Shown here piece by piece: positions 17,801 to 25,282 of a stretch of DNA of 36,862 nucleotides. The translations under genes and the position numbers were made by a program. The stretch is from a virus. Under the pieces are notes generated by a model, which was not told the DNA's origin, searched no databases, and worked only from the letters and a program-made list of their open reading frames with translations. The stretch's first letter is position 1. Every line of letters starts with the position of its first letter. Location: positions 1 through 36,862 of IMG/VR virus record IMGVR_UViG_3300009421_000010; one strand, 5' to 3'.

Positions 17801-19143
17801 CAAACGCTGGAGAGTTTATGCAGGAAATCTTTACTAGACTTTCCGTGGCGCCAGGAAGTCTAAAGAGTCGAGTGAACAGCTTAGGGGAATTAAGAAAGAG
17901 TAGCGACACTGAAGTCTACCAAAAACACATAACTGAAATGGCTCACTTTATCGCCATGCAAGAAAAAATACAACAAGTCCAATCGGTCTTTGCAGATAAG
18001 GATGTTAGAAAAAATATAGAAATAAAAGCTGGGGCGTCTATTTTGGAATTAATTGACGACACAGTTGATTCGTTTGTCAGAAACGGATCGCAAAAATCTA
18101 ATAGACTGGGAACCTTTCTTAATTATCTAAATAGATCTTTCGCATTATCTGTTCTCGGAGGAAAAACTGCGCTTGCAGCAAAACAAATGACTTCTACGCT
18201 TGCTTATTGGGATGGAATGTCAGCTAAAGAATTTGCCTCAGGAGTTGCTGATTTTGCAAAAAACCCTAAGAAGGCAATTGAAATTTTAAATAAATCAGAG
18301 TTGGTCAAAGCTAGAGGAGTTCCTGAATTTGATCTAACTAAGGTTGGAAAAACCAATCAATTTAAAGGCCTGGCAATCAAAAATAAATTTGTAAACACCA
18401 TGCTCCTTCCTGTCAAATTCGGAGATAAGGGTGCAATTCTAATTGGAGGCTGGGCTTATTATAAAAATCAAATAAATAAAGGGAAGACTCATGATCAGGC
18501 TTTAAAGGCTTTTGAGGATTTCACATCAAAAACTCAACAGTCCACTGATCTTGATCAGATCACAGCTTTGCAAAGAATGGGTCCATTTGGAAAAGCTATG
18601 ACAATGTTCATGTCCGCTCCAAACGCTTATTATCGGGCAGAAGTGCGAGCGATAAGGCAGTTCAAAAGAGGGGAAATCTCTGGTAAGGAGTTTGGAAAAA
18701 AATTATTTATTTACCATGTTTTGCTGCCGGCCACTTTTCAATTTGTTGCAAATGGCTTTACTTTTGATGAAGATGATCAGCTGGTTGCTGTACTGACCGG
18801 GCCATTAAATGGATTTTTTATACTGGGGGATCTCGCAAATAACTTCATTAGAGAAATTTTTACGGGAGATTCCTACAGTCAAAGCGCTCTTAACGCCTTC
18901 AAGTTTGCGAGGGAAATAAAATCTGGTATGGCGGAAATTGTAAAATCTGGCGCTGATACCGACGAGGTTTTAGAGGGGTTATTAGATATAGTCACTGGAG
19001 TTGGAAGGGTTTCCTCCTTGCCAGTAGACCAGGCTAAAAACATAGCTGAAGGAATCGATAACGTAAATTCAGGAAAAGTCGTAAGGGGGACCATGAGATT
19101 TGCTGGATGGCCAAAAAAATCAGTTGCAGAAATTGATATATAG
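14845..19143 (+). CDS. Large internal virion/DNA ejection protein (T7 gp16-like position)
   Basis: The 1432-residue protein is the largest in the window. Its N-terminus has two copies of a 15-residue motif, S-F-(L/V)-G-I-N-I-N-x-x-x-E-A-E-T, at residues 5-19 and 26-40. A Gly/Ala/Leu-rich segment near 205-235 may associate with membrane. The middle (350-780) is Lys/Glu-rich and likely coiled. The C-terminal third contains hydrophobic and amphipathic helices and a G-P-F-G-K-A-M-T-M-F-M-S-A-P segment like that of other phage ejection proteins. I see no transglycosylase motif, so its wall-degrading ability, present in T7 gp16, is unproven. Its place after the gp15-like gene supports a core and inner-membrane channel role. 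Confidence 0.75.
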   Translation: MTRESFLGININDLKEAETKDRERNSFVGININEFPEAETRTLYDEELGKMIEVPSGIDEIETQFRINTDVKNISAQKHIAAIPIDDSEDEPFYLDVYNFGRKLANGELLSAAGKGVKYSIKSLPQLYGSYLKQNAADPNKRARSVLGGKGFSSLELDLDFPVQENKELDGYANKIISKNRERLVNAGLVPPEDDPLGQFFFDAGAGVTNLVAALGLTSIVKSPLPAAAMFSEIQKNNIYLEGREAGLTHSESMATAVPAGLVQGGLELIGLDRFFKIASGDKFIKKIIKRSPILGAQESLQKLSEDVITDIGNVRETSAEEKLDNMLYSALLGITLGAPASVIVTSLESKAEKNKISKRKIREGVAKIEESRLGDRMRKLIEKEANDSLLDPQTEAQIVADLKEATKEIKEDPQTQAETLEKVQKIRNDSANLKEESKIQEKFDKTIIEGRLKKLDEQVSSFDKELDSAFKIYESRQKDKKSTIKIEQKIKSLTRKRDLFDEERAEILTNSPTRSEQSIIRDGQKNSVSTKNPSLKSSEQSDISLRGSKVQNLGQDAIRSINNSFRKGRNLAKKDVTEAQDFITNLIDESALLPNDKAKFIRSIKNIKDAETLSIKLPEIQSRISTLVESATKRNIKSSIKKSLSKTKVKNQSGKPVGKFGPEGQVLLDKLRAISKLSAENAKLALQSKREGFADLAKSGRLPSYESSLESSLLSLIAESSDTSLSEMTSLKKDIDQIMLKGRTDREAKILAKKAKTDKIKSGINSLISEGKNLDLEESSTFKDFFKSAKGFQAWVNYAWGDIIDSLLPPSKTNSELKEVIVKEMNISQEIQREKGIVRKKREAFIDLAKESFGISKEGQLNNKFLQDSKQKTLGVFLNANNKQVRLRYSKAQARKFWMELQDPTLKKTITSKNGMAFTPEMISAITSASMLESGDIAFARGQLRLYKEFYPEINKVYSNVYHVDLINIKNYSPISRVVDKELDSNAGEFMQEIFTRLSVAPGSLKSRVNSLGELRKSSDTEVYQKHITEMAHFIAMQEKIQQVQSVFADKDVRKNIEIKAGASILELIDDTVDSFVRNGSQKSNRLGTFLNYLNRSFALSVLGGKTALAAKQMTSTLAYWDGMSAKEFASGVADFAKNPKKAIEILNKSELVKARGVPEFDLTKVGKTNQFKGLAIKNKFVNTMLLPVKFGDKGAILIGGWAYYKNQINKGKTHDQALKAFEDFTSKTQQSTDLDQITALQRMGPFGKAMTMFMSAPNAYYRAEVRAIRQFKRGEISGKEFGKKLFIYHVLLPATFQFVANGFTFDEDDQLVAVLTGPLNGFFILGDLANNFIREIFTGDSYSQSALNAFKFAREIKSGMAEIVKSGADTDEVLEGLLDIVTGVGRVSSLPVDQAKNIAEGIDNVNSGKVVRGTMRFAGWPKKSVAEIDI

Positions 19144-19182
19144 GTTTAATTACAATGATATAAAAATAATTTTAAATAAGAT

Positions 19183-20790
19183 ATGTCTTTTCAAACTCTT
19201 TCTAGTAAAACAATACAAAATGGAGATGGATCTAACAAAAATTTTGACTTTTCCTTTAGAATACCCTCAGTAGATTCTTTATCCTTAACTAAAAGAAATT
19301 CTGATGGATCTGAAACAGCGATAGATTCTAATTTTTCAGTTAGTGGTTATGGCTCTTACTCCGGGGGGACGGTCATATATCCTTCGAGTGGAGAAGCTTT
19401 AGCGCCAGGGGAGCAGATCACAATAAAGAGAGTAAACCCACTTACTCAGAATAAAGATTTTAAGAATCAAGGAGAATACTCCCTGGAGGATATCGAAGAT
19501 GGTTTAGATTACATTGTGGAAATTACTCAACAATTAGAAGAGCAGTTGAGTAGGTGCTTGAAAATTGACATAACGAGTTCCTCTTCGAACCTATCTATCT
19601 CTGATTTTGTGGCGAATAAAATTCTTTATGTTAGCTCTGACGGATCAAATATTTCTATGTCAAATTCCGATATAGGAAATATAGAGCAATATTTGTCTTC
19701 GATACAATCGATTTCCAGTGAAATAGCAACAGTTTCAAATATAGAAGCAGATATTGTAACAGTTTCTGCCTTATCTTCTAGCGTCCTGAATGTAGAAAAC
19801 ATTGCTTCAGAAATTACCACTTTGTCAAATTTAGATTCAGAAATAGCGTCTTTAGGCTTACTGGGATCGGAAATATCTAGCTTAGCTGGGATATTATCAG
19901 AAATATCTTCTGTCAGCGCTAACTTGACTGACATACAAAACGCCGCTAGTTTTAATTTTCCTACTCTTGTCGCAGCAGATTCTGGAAAGTCATTGAAGGT
20001 TAATTCATCTGGCAACGGTTATGAACTTGCTGAACTTGCTGGAAATTTGCCTTTTAAACCAATACATGTGTCGATTAGTGGAGGAGACTCAAATAATGAC
20101 ATAGTTACTTCCCCTGGAAACTTTAATTTTGACGATTATTCTGGCTCGGCTGAAATTTCAACGGAATTGATTAAAAAGACAGATGAGCTTTGGTCTGCTG
20201 GAACTAATGCTGGCTCCCTAGACACCGGCGTTTCTGAGGACGATGAATGGTATCATGTATACGCTATTAATAACCCAACTACAGGACTTTCTGATATTCT
20301 AACATCAAAAACTTACTATCCCAGAGGTGTTAGCAACCCTAACGCCCCATCTGGTTTTACCAAAAAGAAATACAGATTTTCTTTTAGAACCGATGGGGAC
20401 GGAGATATAATAAAGTTCAAGCAGGATGGTAGAAAAGTTTCTATAGAAGTCGAAACAGAGATTTCCTTTTTAGTTTCTAATTCGGTACCAACTGCGTTCA
20501 CAGTCGTCAATCTTGAAGGATCTCCTGATGGAATTGAATGTGAAGTGCAAATTAGAGGCACCCTTAACTCAAGTAGCGATACTAGAATAAGTCTATTGCC
20601 AGGCAACAATGCTCAATCTGAATTTGAAAGAACACTTGTTATGGTCGAAGGCGGCGGTCAGTCTTATGGAGTAGAAAACATTTATACAGATACCTCCGCC
20701 AGAATATTATATAAGTCGTCTGATTCAAATGTTTTGTTTTTATTTTTGACTTCAGAGGCTTGGTACATTCCTGAAGAGCTTTATTTTTAA
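19183..20790 (+). CDS. Tail fibre protein
   Basis: The 535-residue protein has a T7-like tail-fibre N-terminal domain (about residues 8-125): N-G-D-G-S, F-D-F-S-F-R-I-P, then G-E-x-I-T-I-K-R, the T-Q-x-x-D-F segment, and E-D-x-x-D-Y-I-V near 100-112. It attaches to the tail nozzle. Residues about 165-255 are short repeats around S-E-I and D-I-V-T-V-S, as in trimeric fibre shafts. The C-terminal 270 residues are beta-rich and likely bind the host surface. No intramolecular chaperone motif is recognised. It ends the virion block. Confidence 0.88.
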   Translation: MSFQTLSSKTIQNGDGSNKNFDFSFRIPSVDSLSLTKRNSDGSETAIDSNFSVSGYGSYSGGTVIYPSSGEALAPGEQITIKRVNPLTQNKDFKNQGEYSLEDIEDGLDYIVEITQQLEEQLSRCLKIDITSSSSNLSISDFVANKILYVSSDGSNISMSNSDIGNIEQYLSSIQSISSEIATVSNIEADIVTVSALSSSVLNVENIASEITTLSNLDSEIASLGLLGSEISSLAGILSEISSVSANLTDIQNAASFNFPTLVAADSGKSLKVNSSGNGYELAELAGNLPFKPIHVSISGGDSNNDIVTSPGNFNFDDYSGSAEISTELIKKTDELWSAGTNAGSLDTGVSEDDEWYHVYAINNPTTGLSDILTSKTYYPRGVSNPNAPSGFTKKKYRFSFRTDGDGDIIKFKQDGRKVSIEVETEISFLVSNSVPTAFTVVNLEGSPDGIECEVQIRGTLNSSSDTRISLLPGNNAQSEFERTLVMVEGGGQSYGVENIYTDTSARILYKSSDSNVLFLFLTSEAWYIPEELYF

Positions 20791-20805
20791 ACGAAAAAAA
20801 AGAAA

Positions 20806-21258
20806 ATGAAAACCTTTTATATAAAAAATATTTTAACTGGAGAGATTTTTCCCGTTGAAAGAAAAAAAGAATCTAGGATCCCAAAAAAGATTAGATTAAA
20901 TGAAAATTTTTCCAGAGCTTCAGATGAGGAAGTAAAAAATTACCTAGTGGAAAGATTGAAGTCTAAAATAAAGAAACAAGCTAGTCAGTTAATTTTGAAC
21001 TCATATCCAGAGTGGAAGCAAAGAAATCATATGGCCGTTGTTTTGGAAATACAGAATAAAGAATTAATGGCTTTAAAGCTAGGCACACCTTACTTAGTTA
21101 CGGAAGATGAAATTGCATCTTTAAACTCAGCTCTCGAAGCAAAAAACAAAGTTTTTCTTATAAGAGAAAAATCTGATTTAATTGAGCTATCTTTAAATAC
21201 AAAAACTTTGAGCGAACTAGAATCTTTTGACCCCACTAACAATTTAAATTGGTTGTAA
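20806..21258 (+). CDS. Hypothetical protein, possible fibre-associated or assembly protein
   Basis: The 150-residue protein has an N-terminal region typical of short adapter proteins (Y-I-K-N-I-L-T-G-E-I-F-P), a basic middle, and a S-Y-P-E-W-K-Q-R-N-H motif near 67-76, resembling the Y-P-x-W-K-Q-x-N sequence of several phage proteins encoded after tail fibres. I do not recognise a named family. Position directly behind the fibre gene suggests help in fibre folding or attachment, which remains an inference. Confidence 0.55.
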   Translation: MKTFYIKNILTGEIFPVERKKESRIPKKIRLNENFSRASDEEVKNYLVERLKSKIKKQASQLILNSYPEWKQRNHMAVVLEIQNKELMALKLGTPYLVTEDEIASLNSALEAKNKVFLIREKSDLIELSLNTKTLSELESFDPTNNLNWL

Positions 21259-21260
21259 AT

Positions 21261-21638
21261 ATGAAAAATTTTAAAGACGAGTTATTAGTAGAATCGATCG
21301 GAAAAAAATGGGTATTAAAAAGAAGTTTTAGCTTTTATTACCTAGACCCAAAAAAAAAGCTACTTACCAAAAATGTAATTATCCCAGAAGGGTTTATTAC
21401 CGATTTTGCTTCTACGCCAAGATTGCTATATTCTATATTTCCGCCAATAGGAATTTACAATAAAGCTACCATAATTCATGATTTTCTCTACTCCTCTTTG
21501 TCAACAAATTTGACTAGAAAAGAATCAGACAAATTTTTTCTTCAGTCAATGGAGGTTCTAAAAGTAAAAAAATGGAAAAGAAACTTAATGTATTTAAGTG
21601 TAAGAATTTTTGGCAAGAAAAAATTTAAAACAAGATGA
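21261..21638 (+). CDS. DUF1353 family protein
   Basis: The 125-residue protein shows the DUF1353 pattern: I-P-E-G-F-I-T-D-F-A-S-T-P-R (about residues 41-54), then a conserved I-I-H-D-F-L-Y, a later E-S-D-K-F-F-L-Q-S-M, and W-K-R-N-L-M-Y. The function of this widespread phage family is unknown; the conserved His-Asp and Asp residues could bind a metal. The ATG at 21261 is preferred over an upstream GTG-type start at 21249 because it follows the previous stop without overlap. The stop overlaps the next gene by 4 bases (ATGA). Confidence 0.88.
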   Translation: MKNFKDELLVESIGKKWVLKRSFSFYYLDPKKKLLTKNVIIPEGFITDFASTPRLLYSIFPPIGIYNKATIIHDFLYSSLSTNLTRKESDKFFLQSMEVLKVKKWKRNLMYLSVRIFGKKKFKTR

Positions 21639-22282
21639 CTGACAAGGTATTAATTTTTCTTTTATTTTTTAATTTTTGCTTAGGTATTTTTATAAACAAC
21701 TTACCTTATCACTGCCAATTTTTTGTATGGAATTTTTTTATTCTTGCTGAAATCTTTCTGCTGTCACTTTGTTTGGGCAAGTTAGTAAGCTACAAAAATC
21801 AAAAAACTAAAGCCCTTGCGACTTGTTTGCTTATTTTTTCTGGCTTTTGGCTTGTAAGTTTTGTTGGAGAGTGGATTTTTTCCCATACCTCGTACTACAA
21901 TCAGACGGTAATATTTTTTTCAATTATACTATTTTGCCTTATTTTTCCCGCTGTTGCTATAATATCCTCTAGGTGCGCAATGCCTAAAAATTCCAAGTTC
22001 GACAAAAAGGATTCTTATTTAGTTTACAAGAAGCCTAGAAATTGGTCGGGGTTAATTGGTTTAGCTCTGCAACCTCCTTACGGACATTGTTCGCTAGTTA
22101 CTAAAAATAAAATTTTTAAATTCAAGAAAGGTGAAGTTATTGAAGAAGAATATTTTTTTTCTACGGAGGATTTGCATATAAAAATATTGCCGGTAAAATT
22201 GAAAGAAGCTAGGAAGCTTTTAGGAACTCAATGGTCTTTAAATAATAATTGTTTTCGTGTTTTTAGAAAATTTAGAAATTAA
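21635..22282 (+). CDS. Multi-span membrane protein with papain-like C-terminal region
   Basis: The 215-residue protein has about four hydrophobic segments (roughly 4-22, 28-50, 60-78 and 92-110), then a soluble domain of about 100 residues. That domain contains P-Y-G-H-C-S-L-V (His151) and, 55 residues later, W-S-L-N-N-N-C-F-R-V (Cys206). The His-before-Cys order and the N-N-C-F context resemble permuted NlpC/P60-like or papain-like cysteine hydrolases. If active, it could cleave a peptide or lipid amide at the inner membrane. It lies among lysis-associated membrane genes, but the domain assignment is by pattern only. Confidence 0.55.
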   Translation: MTDKVLIFLLFFNFCLGIFINNLPYHCQFFVWNFFILAEIFLLSLCLGKLVSYKNQKTKALATCLLIFSGFWLVSFVGEWIFSHTSYYNQTVIFFSIILFCLIFPAVAIISSRCAMPKNSKFDKKDSYLVYKKPRNWSGLIGLALQPPYGHCSLVTKNKIFKFKKGEVIEEEYFFSTEDLHIKILPVKLKEARKLLGTQWSLNNNCFRVFRKFRN

Positions 22283-22457
22283 AAATTTACTTGATTCAGC
22301 AACCTACATAGATCTTGTTTTAATATTTAAAATATTTTTAAGTTTCTTTGCTGTTATAATAGGTAGAAAATTAGGCAAAATAGCTAAGCAGATAGACAAT
22401 ATAAGTAATTCTTTAGCGGCGATAGAAATGAACATGAAAAAGAAAAAGAATAAATAG
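22257..22457 (+). CDS. Small membrane protein, holin-like or accessory
   Basis: The 66-residue protein has one strong hydrophobic segment (about residues 18-37) and a very basic C-terminus ending in a run of Lys. The GTG at 22257 overlaps the preceding gene by 26 bases; no ATG exists until the last residues, so the exact start is uncertain. A single TM segment with a polybasic tail occurs in some holins, pinholins and lysis regulators. It sits in a series of four membrane protein genes before the holin-like gene at 23061. Confidence 0.55.
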   Translation: MFLENLEIKNLLDSATYIDLVLIFKIFLSFFAVIIGRKLGKIAKQIDNISNSLAAIEMNMKKKKNK

Positions 22458-22458
22458 A

Positions 22459-23064
22459 ATGAATAATGATGATGAAGAAAAAAATTTAACTAGCCAAGCC
22501 CCTTTAAAAGCTCATGAAATAAAAGATTTTTTAACTGGCTTAACTGAGTCTGAGATAATAGCCAGCTGGACAGCTGTTTGGGAATGCTCCTTAGAAGGAA
22601 AAGCTATAGTAAAAAAAGATTTTACTTTTCATAGAGTGAATCCTAGATTTTGTGAGATTTTGGGAGTAAGTCCGGCAAAAATCATGGAGGGAACTTTTGG
22701 GGACATAACGCCAAAAAAAGTAAGAGAAGAAGATATACAAAATGCCAGGCTTGTAAGTGAAGGCAGGCAACAAAGTTATAAAATATTAAAACATTACGAA
22801 TTTGAAAATTCAAGATCAGTTGAAGTAGAATTGTTGGTGGTAGGTATATTTGGAAAAAGTACCAATAAATTTTTATTTTATGTTTCTAGTATAGTTCCAA
22901 GTACACCTCCCCCAAAGAAGCAAGCGACTTTATTTGAGCTGATCGATAAAAATAAAAAGAAAATAACTATTGCCTCAGCTTTTTTAGCTTCTATTGTAGC
23001 TTTGTGGGATACAATAAAAGCTCCGTTTACTTGGTTAATAAAAGCAATAGCAAATGAATTATGA
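22459..23064 (+). CDS. PAS-domain protein with C-terminal membrane anchor
   Basis: The 201-residue protein contains a PAS fold (about residues 30-147): the core stretch F-H-R-V-N-P-R-F-C-E-I-L-G-V-S-P (57-72) is the typical central PAS segment, followed by a connecting helix with E-D-I-Q-N-A-R and closing beta strands. A Pro-rich linker (147-153) leads to one hydrophobic segment (about 168-190) that would hold the protein in the inner membrane. No kinase, cyclase or HTH output domain is present, so it may be a sensor that acts through a partner. It starts one base after the previous stop and overlaps the holin-like gene by 4 bases (ATGA), suggesting coupled synthesis. Confidence 0.8.
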   Translation: MNNDDEEKNLTSQAPLKAHEIKDFLTGLTESEIIASWTAVWECSLEGKAIVKKDFTFHRVNPRFCEILGVSPAKIMEGTFGDITPKKVREEDIQNARLVSEGRQQSYKILKHYEFENSRSVEVELLVVGIFGKSTNKFLFYVSSIVPSTPPPKKQATLFELIDKNKKKITIASAFLASIVALWDTIKAPFTWLIKAIANEL

Positions 23065-23291
23065 TCAAAGGTTTATCTAATTTTTTTAAAGGACCTGGGC
23101 AAGAAAACTCTTCAAAGAGACTTGTTGGAATTTTGGCAGGGATTATTTTAATTTACTTAGCCTTTAGAGGAGGAGAGACCTTTTTGTCTCTAGGAAAATC
23201 CGATGAATTTTTAAAGCTATTTGAAATCTTTTGCTACTTTGTTGCTGCAATTTTAGGTTTAGGGCTAGCAGATCACTGCATAAAAAAATAA
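23061..23291 (+). CDS. Putative holin
   Basis: The 76-residue protein has two hydrophobic segments (about residues 21-37 and 54-72) separated by a short charged turn, and a small N-terminal polar part with S-S-K-R-L-V-G-I. This layout and size fit a two-span holin that opens the inner membrane to release the endolysin. Its ATG overlaps the stop of the PAS-protein gene. Endolysin and spanin genes follow 1.5 kb later, separated by an inverted cassette. Confidence 0.65.
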   Translation: MIKGLSNFFKGPGQENSSKRLVGILAGIILIYLAFRGGETFLSLGKSDEFLKLFEIFCYFVAAILGLGLADHCIKK

Positions 23292-23320
23292 ATTTTAATA
23301 AAAAAATAAATTAAATTATC

Positions 23321-23665
23321 ATGAGTAAATATAAAGGAATAGAACTTATTGATTCGTCAGATTCAAGCCTAGCTCCTGGCGATTCTGGAAATCTATCTTT
23401 CAGGCCTTCTTGGGGAAACAATATTCTTCATCCGGGAAATAAACCTCTTTTGGCCATATATGGCACTTTTTCAGATTGCCAAATAATTTTGAAATTCAAA
23501 GCTCCTGATAATTTGTGGTACGATGTTAATGGGATAAAGATAGAGGATTGTGGGCTATATGAACTTCCTGTCAACTCAAATGTAGAAATGTCTATAGATT
23601 ACACAGCTGGTGGGTCTAGCTCTATAAGCGCTTTTGTTTTTCACGGTGAAAAGCCTCAAGAGTAA
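23321..23665 (+). CDS. Hypothetical beta-rich small protein
   Basis: The 114-residue protein is rich in Ser, Gly, Asp and aromatic residues with alternating strand-like segments. It includes L-L-A-I-Y-G-T-F-S-D-C-Q-I-I-L-K-F-K (about 43-60) and a C-terminal S-S-I-S-A-F-V-F-H-G strand. The pattern suggests a single beta-sandwich, as in small virion decoration or fibre-tip proteins. I recognise no family. It is convergent with the inverted cassette, 6 bases apart, with a weak hairpin (23660-23665 with 23675-23681) at the meeting point. Confidence 0.55.
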   Translation: MSKYKGIELIDSSDSSLAPGDSGNLSFRPSWGNNILHPGNKPLLAIYGTFSDCQIILKFKAPDNLWYDVNGIKIEDCGLYELPVNSNVEMSIDYTAGGSSSISAFVFHGEKPQE

Positions 23666-23671
23666 GTAATT

Positions 23672-23944
23672 TTATTCACTCTCCTCCAAAAGCAACTCTT
23701 CCTTAAAATAGCTTTCAACACCTTCGTAAAGATTCACATTTGACATTACTTGTTCGTAGGTTTTGTTGTGAGAGCCCTCTGCCGGAGGCTTAACTATTAG
23801 CCATTTTTGTATAACTGGCGAGTAAAAGCCACTATCCCACATTATAGTTTTTTCTTTAGGAAAGCTATAATTTGAATTTATTAAAGCTAAATCTTGAGTC
23901 ATTAATTCTTGACTAAGATAAACAAGATAATCTATTTTTTTCAT
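23672..23944 (-). CDS. Hypothetical protein, partner of the lectin-like gene
   Basis: The 90-residue protein starts at ATG 23944, overlapping the TGA of the upstream lectin-like gene by ATGA, so translation is coupled. It contains M-W-D-S-G-F-Y-S-P-V-I-Q-K-W (about 42-55) and an acidic C-terminus of Glu and Leu. A longer start at 23965 would overlap the upstream gene more and is less likely. The context, a structural adhesin-like gene before it, suggests a chaperone or assembly partner. I do not recognise a family. Confidence 0.6.
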   Translation of the reverse strand: MKKIDYLVYLSQELMTQDLALINSNYSFPKEKTIMWDSGFYSPVIQKWLIVKPPAEGSHNKTYEQVMSNVNLYEGVESYFKEELLLEESE

Positions 23945-24735
23945 GTTGTGATTGCTATGCCCCATTTATTTGATAAATATTGAAAATTGTCGCTAAATTC
24001 TTGGTCGCTTAACTTTCTATCATAGCAGACAAACTCACCCATGTCACAATTGAAAGCATTTTGACCACTAGTGTTTCTTGCGCATAAAATAAGACCTTCA
24101 TTACTTCCCATAACTTCTTTATCTCTCGCTTGCAAGTTTGACAGATTACTTAATCCATTCAGGTATATTCCTATTTCAGTTGGGCTATTATCTTTGAAAG
24201 CCAAAATGTAATTTCCGGCTGGTAAGTTTGCGTTATAGGGAGCGAAATTTAAGTTTGTAGCAGTTCTGTGAAAGCCTGAAACGTAAGTCACAACTTCATT
24301 TGTAACGAAGCTACTTGTTGCGCCCAATGCTACGTAATTTGATGAAGTGGATCTTCCGGCAAAAGGCATTTGAAAAGAGGATGCTGCATTAAAATTTTGG
24401 AAAGTCTTAAAAACCATAAAGATTGTTTGAGCGTAAAATCCTGATGGAGTTTGTAAAAATTGCGATTGGTCAAAATTAATAGCATTATTTCCGTTTATAT
24501 TTCCAGAATAAGAGGGCTGTGACGAACCTAAAGTTTGATTTGCAGTTATTCCATTTCCTGATTTGTCATAAAGCTCTTCCACTGAATTTCCGACCACTTT
24601 TAAATTACTTGAGTCTTGTGCGTCGTACCAAATCTTACTTCCTGCAACAATACTTGATTCTATAACTTCTTCAGTTTTATTTAATACCAAAGAGTGAGTT
24701 GACCTTAAAGGTCTTTGAAGAACTTTTTTAAGCAT
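23941..24735 (-). CDS. Lectin-like (ConA/LamG-type) virion protein
   Basis: From the ATG at 24735 the protein has 264 residues; a TTG start at 24801 would add 22 residues of Lys- and Leu-rich sequence. The main part resembles concanavalin A-like/LamG modules of phage virion proteins: I-W-Y-D-A-Q-D-S-S-N-L, then L-Y-D-K-S-G-N-G-I-T-A-N-Q, then N-G-N-N-A-I-N-F-D followed by a jelly-roll-like series and a C-terminal R-K-L-S-D-Q-E-F. Such domains bind sugars or proteins at the host surface. It lies on the opposite strand to its neighbours together with its small partner, as a two-gene inserted or invertible-looking unit. I saw no flanking inverted repeat. Confidence 0.75.
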   Translation of the reverse strand: MLKKVLQRPLRSTHSLVLNKTEEVIESSIVAGSKIWYDAQDSSNLKVVGNSVEELYDKSGNGITANQTLGSSQPSYSGNINGNNAINFDQSQFLQTPSGFYAQTIFMVFKTFQNFNAASSFQMPFAGRSTSSNYVALGATSSFVTNEVVTYVSGFHRTATNLNFAPYNANLPAGNYILAFKDNSPTEIGIYLNGLSNLSNLQARDKEVMGSNEGLILCARNTSGQNAFNCDMGEFVCYDRKLSDQEFSDNFQYLSNKWGIAITT

Positions 24736-24837
24736 GAAAAATTTTAATTTTAATTTGTTATCTTTTGGATTGAATTTTAGTAAAAGTTTTTTAATAATCA
24801 AAGGTAAATTAATAAAACTTTAATTTTTCACTACTTA

Positions 24838-25092
24838 ATGAAAAAATATATAGCTTTGATAACCCTAGCAACCTTGGCGGCCTTTTGGTTTTTTAACAAA
24901 GGGGCGGAGATTAACGAAGTGAAAAATATAGCAAAAGAGCAAAAGCAACAAATAGAATATAAAAATGAGATTATTAAAGTTAAAAATTTTCAACAAGACC
25001 TGGTTAGAAAAACTCCTTGTAACAATTCCGCTGATGATCGCCGTGAGTTCTTGCAGTTTATTTTCGAAGAGAGAAAAAATACTGATAGGTGA
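24838..25092 (+). CDS. Inner-membrane spanin (Rz-like)
   Basis: The 84-residue protein has an N-terminal membrane segment (about residues 4-20) followed by a charged, probably coiled-coil periplasmic part rich in Glu, Lys and Gln. The overlapping +1 frame encodes a lipoprotein whose start (24965) lies inside this gene, the hallmark arrangement of the Rz/Rz1 spanin pair that fuses inner and outer membranes in the last step of lysis. The endolysin gene comes right after. It is shorter than lambda Rz, but the topology is right. Confidence 0.78.
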   Translation: MKKYIALITLATLAAFWFFNKGAEINEVKNIAKEQKQQIEYKNEIIKVKNFQQDLVRKTPCNNSADDRREFLQFIFEERKNTDR

Positions 25093-25282
25093 TTTTTCTG
25101 AAAAGTACTATGAATTTCCTAACAATAAGCAGGTAATAGATTACGTTGTGATTGGACCACCGGAGTTGTTCGAATACATTAAAGTCAACGAATCAACAAA
25201 CGCCTGCGAAAAAAAAGACACAAAAGAATTAACTGATCAATGCTATATAAAAATAACGAATAGAGAAAATGTTAAAAAATGA
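24965..25282 (+). CDS. Outer-membrane spanin lipoprotein (Rz1-like), embedded start
   Basis: The frame starts inside the Rz-like gene and continues 190 bases beyond its stop. It has a basic N-terminus, a hydrophobic segment and a lipobox-like A-V-S-S-C (Cys30), then a 75-residue mature part. The mature part is longer and less Pro-rich than lambda Rz1, with an unusual polar C-terminus containing two Cys (about 81 and 93). The lipobox plus the overlap with an Rz-like gene gives the call; a start later than 24965 would cut into the signal peptide. Its end overlaps the endolysin start by 14 bases. Confidence 0.75.
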   Translation: MRLLKLKIFNKTWLEKLLVTIPLMIAVSSCSLFSKREKILIGDFSEKYYEFPNNKQVIDYVVIGPPELFEYIKVNESTNACEKKDTKELTDQCYIKITNRENVKK

